Positions 6,182 through 6,624 of a stretch of DNA of 6,624 bases are shown one piece after another. Made by a program: the position numbers and the translations under genes. This stretch comes from DATLAN01 sp035527455 (GTDB lineage Bacteria; Planctomycetota; Planctomycetia; Pirellulales; Thermoguttaceae): positions 1 to 6,624 of the forward strand of contig DATLAN010000703.1 of NCBI GenBank assembly GCA_035527455.1, written 5' to 3'. Position 1 is the stretch's first letter. The number at the start of each line of letters is the position of its first letter. The notes under the pieces are model-generated. The model was not told the origin of the DNA, did not search any database, and worked only from the letters and a program-made list of their open reading frames with translations.

Positions 6182-6624
6182 GTGTGACAGTCAATTTCGA
6201 TTTCTACGTCAACGGAGCCCTGACCGATGTGACCAGCGCGGTACTGAGCGACGCCACCGGTGCCTATGGTATCAAGCGGGACGATACCGATGCGGTGGTA
6301 GTGGCCGACGGCACGGCCATGACCTACGTCACGACCGGCCAGTACGAATACGAATTCGATGAACCGGCCGCCGGCCTGACCTACACGTATGACGTCGAGT
6401 ATGTCTATGCCGGCGATACCTACCGCAGCAGCTACACGTACACCGACGCCACGCGGGTGATCAGTATCGCCGATATGAAGACGCATTTGCGGGTCGATGA
6501 TACCGATAGCGATGAGTACATCGGGGATCTGATCGATGCGGTGACGGCCCAATGCGAATTGCTGTCCGGCGAGAAGTTCCTGACCGCCACCTGCACCGAC
6601 TATCTGGATAGCTGGCCCCGCACG
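6178..6624 (+). CDS. Head-tail connector-like protein with N-terminal beta domain, 3' partial
   Basis: 149 codons are visible and the frame is open at the window edge; the start overlaps the preceding stop by four bases (ATGA). Residues 1 to about 93 are Tyr/Thr/Asp/Val-rich and beta-like, starting MSVTVNFDFYVNGALTD, and read like an Ig/carboxypeptidase-type sandwich. From residue 95 the sequence switches to ISIADMKTHLRVDDTDSDEY, then IGDLIDAVTAQCELLSGEKF. This matches the opening helices of the gp6-like / phiE125 gp8 connector family, whose usual pattern is a Leu-Lys-x-x-Leu-Arg-Val-Asp start, Asp-rich turn, long helix and Gly-x-x-Leu/Phe. Such proteins form the ring beneath the portal that completes the head and receives the tail. 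The beta domain is extra to the roughly 100-residue connectors I know and may be exposed on the particle. The family call rests on motif memory. Confidence 0.72.
   Translation, partial: MSVTVNFDFYVNGALTDVTSAVLSDATGAYGIKRDDTDAVVVADGTAMTYVTTGQYEYEFDEPAAGLTYTYDVEYVYAGDTYRSSYTYTDATRVISIADMKTHLRVDDTDSDEYIGDLIDAVTAQCELLSGEKFLTATCTDYLDSWPRT

Overview
The window looks like part of the virion-structure module of a tailed bacteriophage or an integrated prophage. Every credible gene is on the + strand, and the genes are packed stop-to-start: TGATG at 111-115, TAATG at 3943-3947, ATGA at 4310-4313 and ATGA at 6178-6181. No intergenic gap is large enough for a promoter or terminator, and I saw neither. 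The DNA is GC-rich. Two LamG/concanavalin-like domains with serine-rich linkers, and a last gene whose C-terminal half reads like a gp6/phiE125-gp8-type head-tail connector, place it beside the head-completion genes. The host is not determined. The style resembles phage-like loci in environmental high-GC bacteria such as Planctomycetota, but that is a weak impression.

Layout. Bases 1-112 hold the unresolved end of upstream sequence. Bases 113-3856 encode a 1247-residue protein that appears to combine three GT-A-type glycosyltransferase domains (two of them an obvious internal duplication, the first carrying a four-cysteine zinc-ribbon-like insert), a short ParB-like segment, and a C-terminal metal- and SAM-dependent O-methyltransferase of MycE-like type. 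A 27-codon mini-ORF (3862-3945) bridges to a 122-residue probable beta-rich virion protein (3945-4313). Next comes a 623-residue protein with two lectin-like domains, two serine-rich tracts and an exact 66-bp tandem repeat (4310-6181). Last is a connector-like protein (6178 to the window edge) with an extra N-terminal beta domain.

How they may work together (inference): the connector and the small beta protein build or decorate the particle, and the lectin-like protein is probably displayed on it. The large enzyme could build a methyl-capped glycan. The serine-rich tracts next door are an obvious candidate acceptor, which would make this a phage-encoded virion glycosylation cassette, analogous in layout to serine-rich-repeat adhesins and their adjacent glycosyltransferases. 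Modification of host surface glycans or of phage DNA bases are alternatives that the sequence alone cannot exclude.
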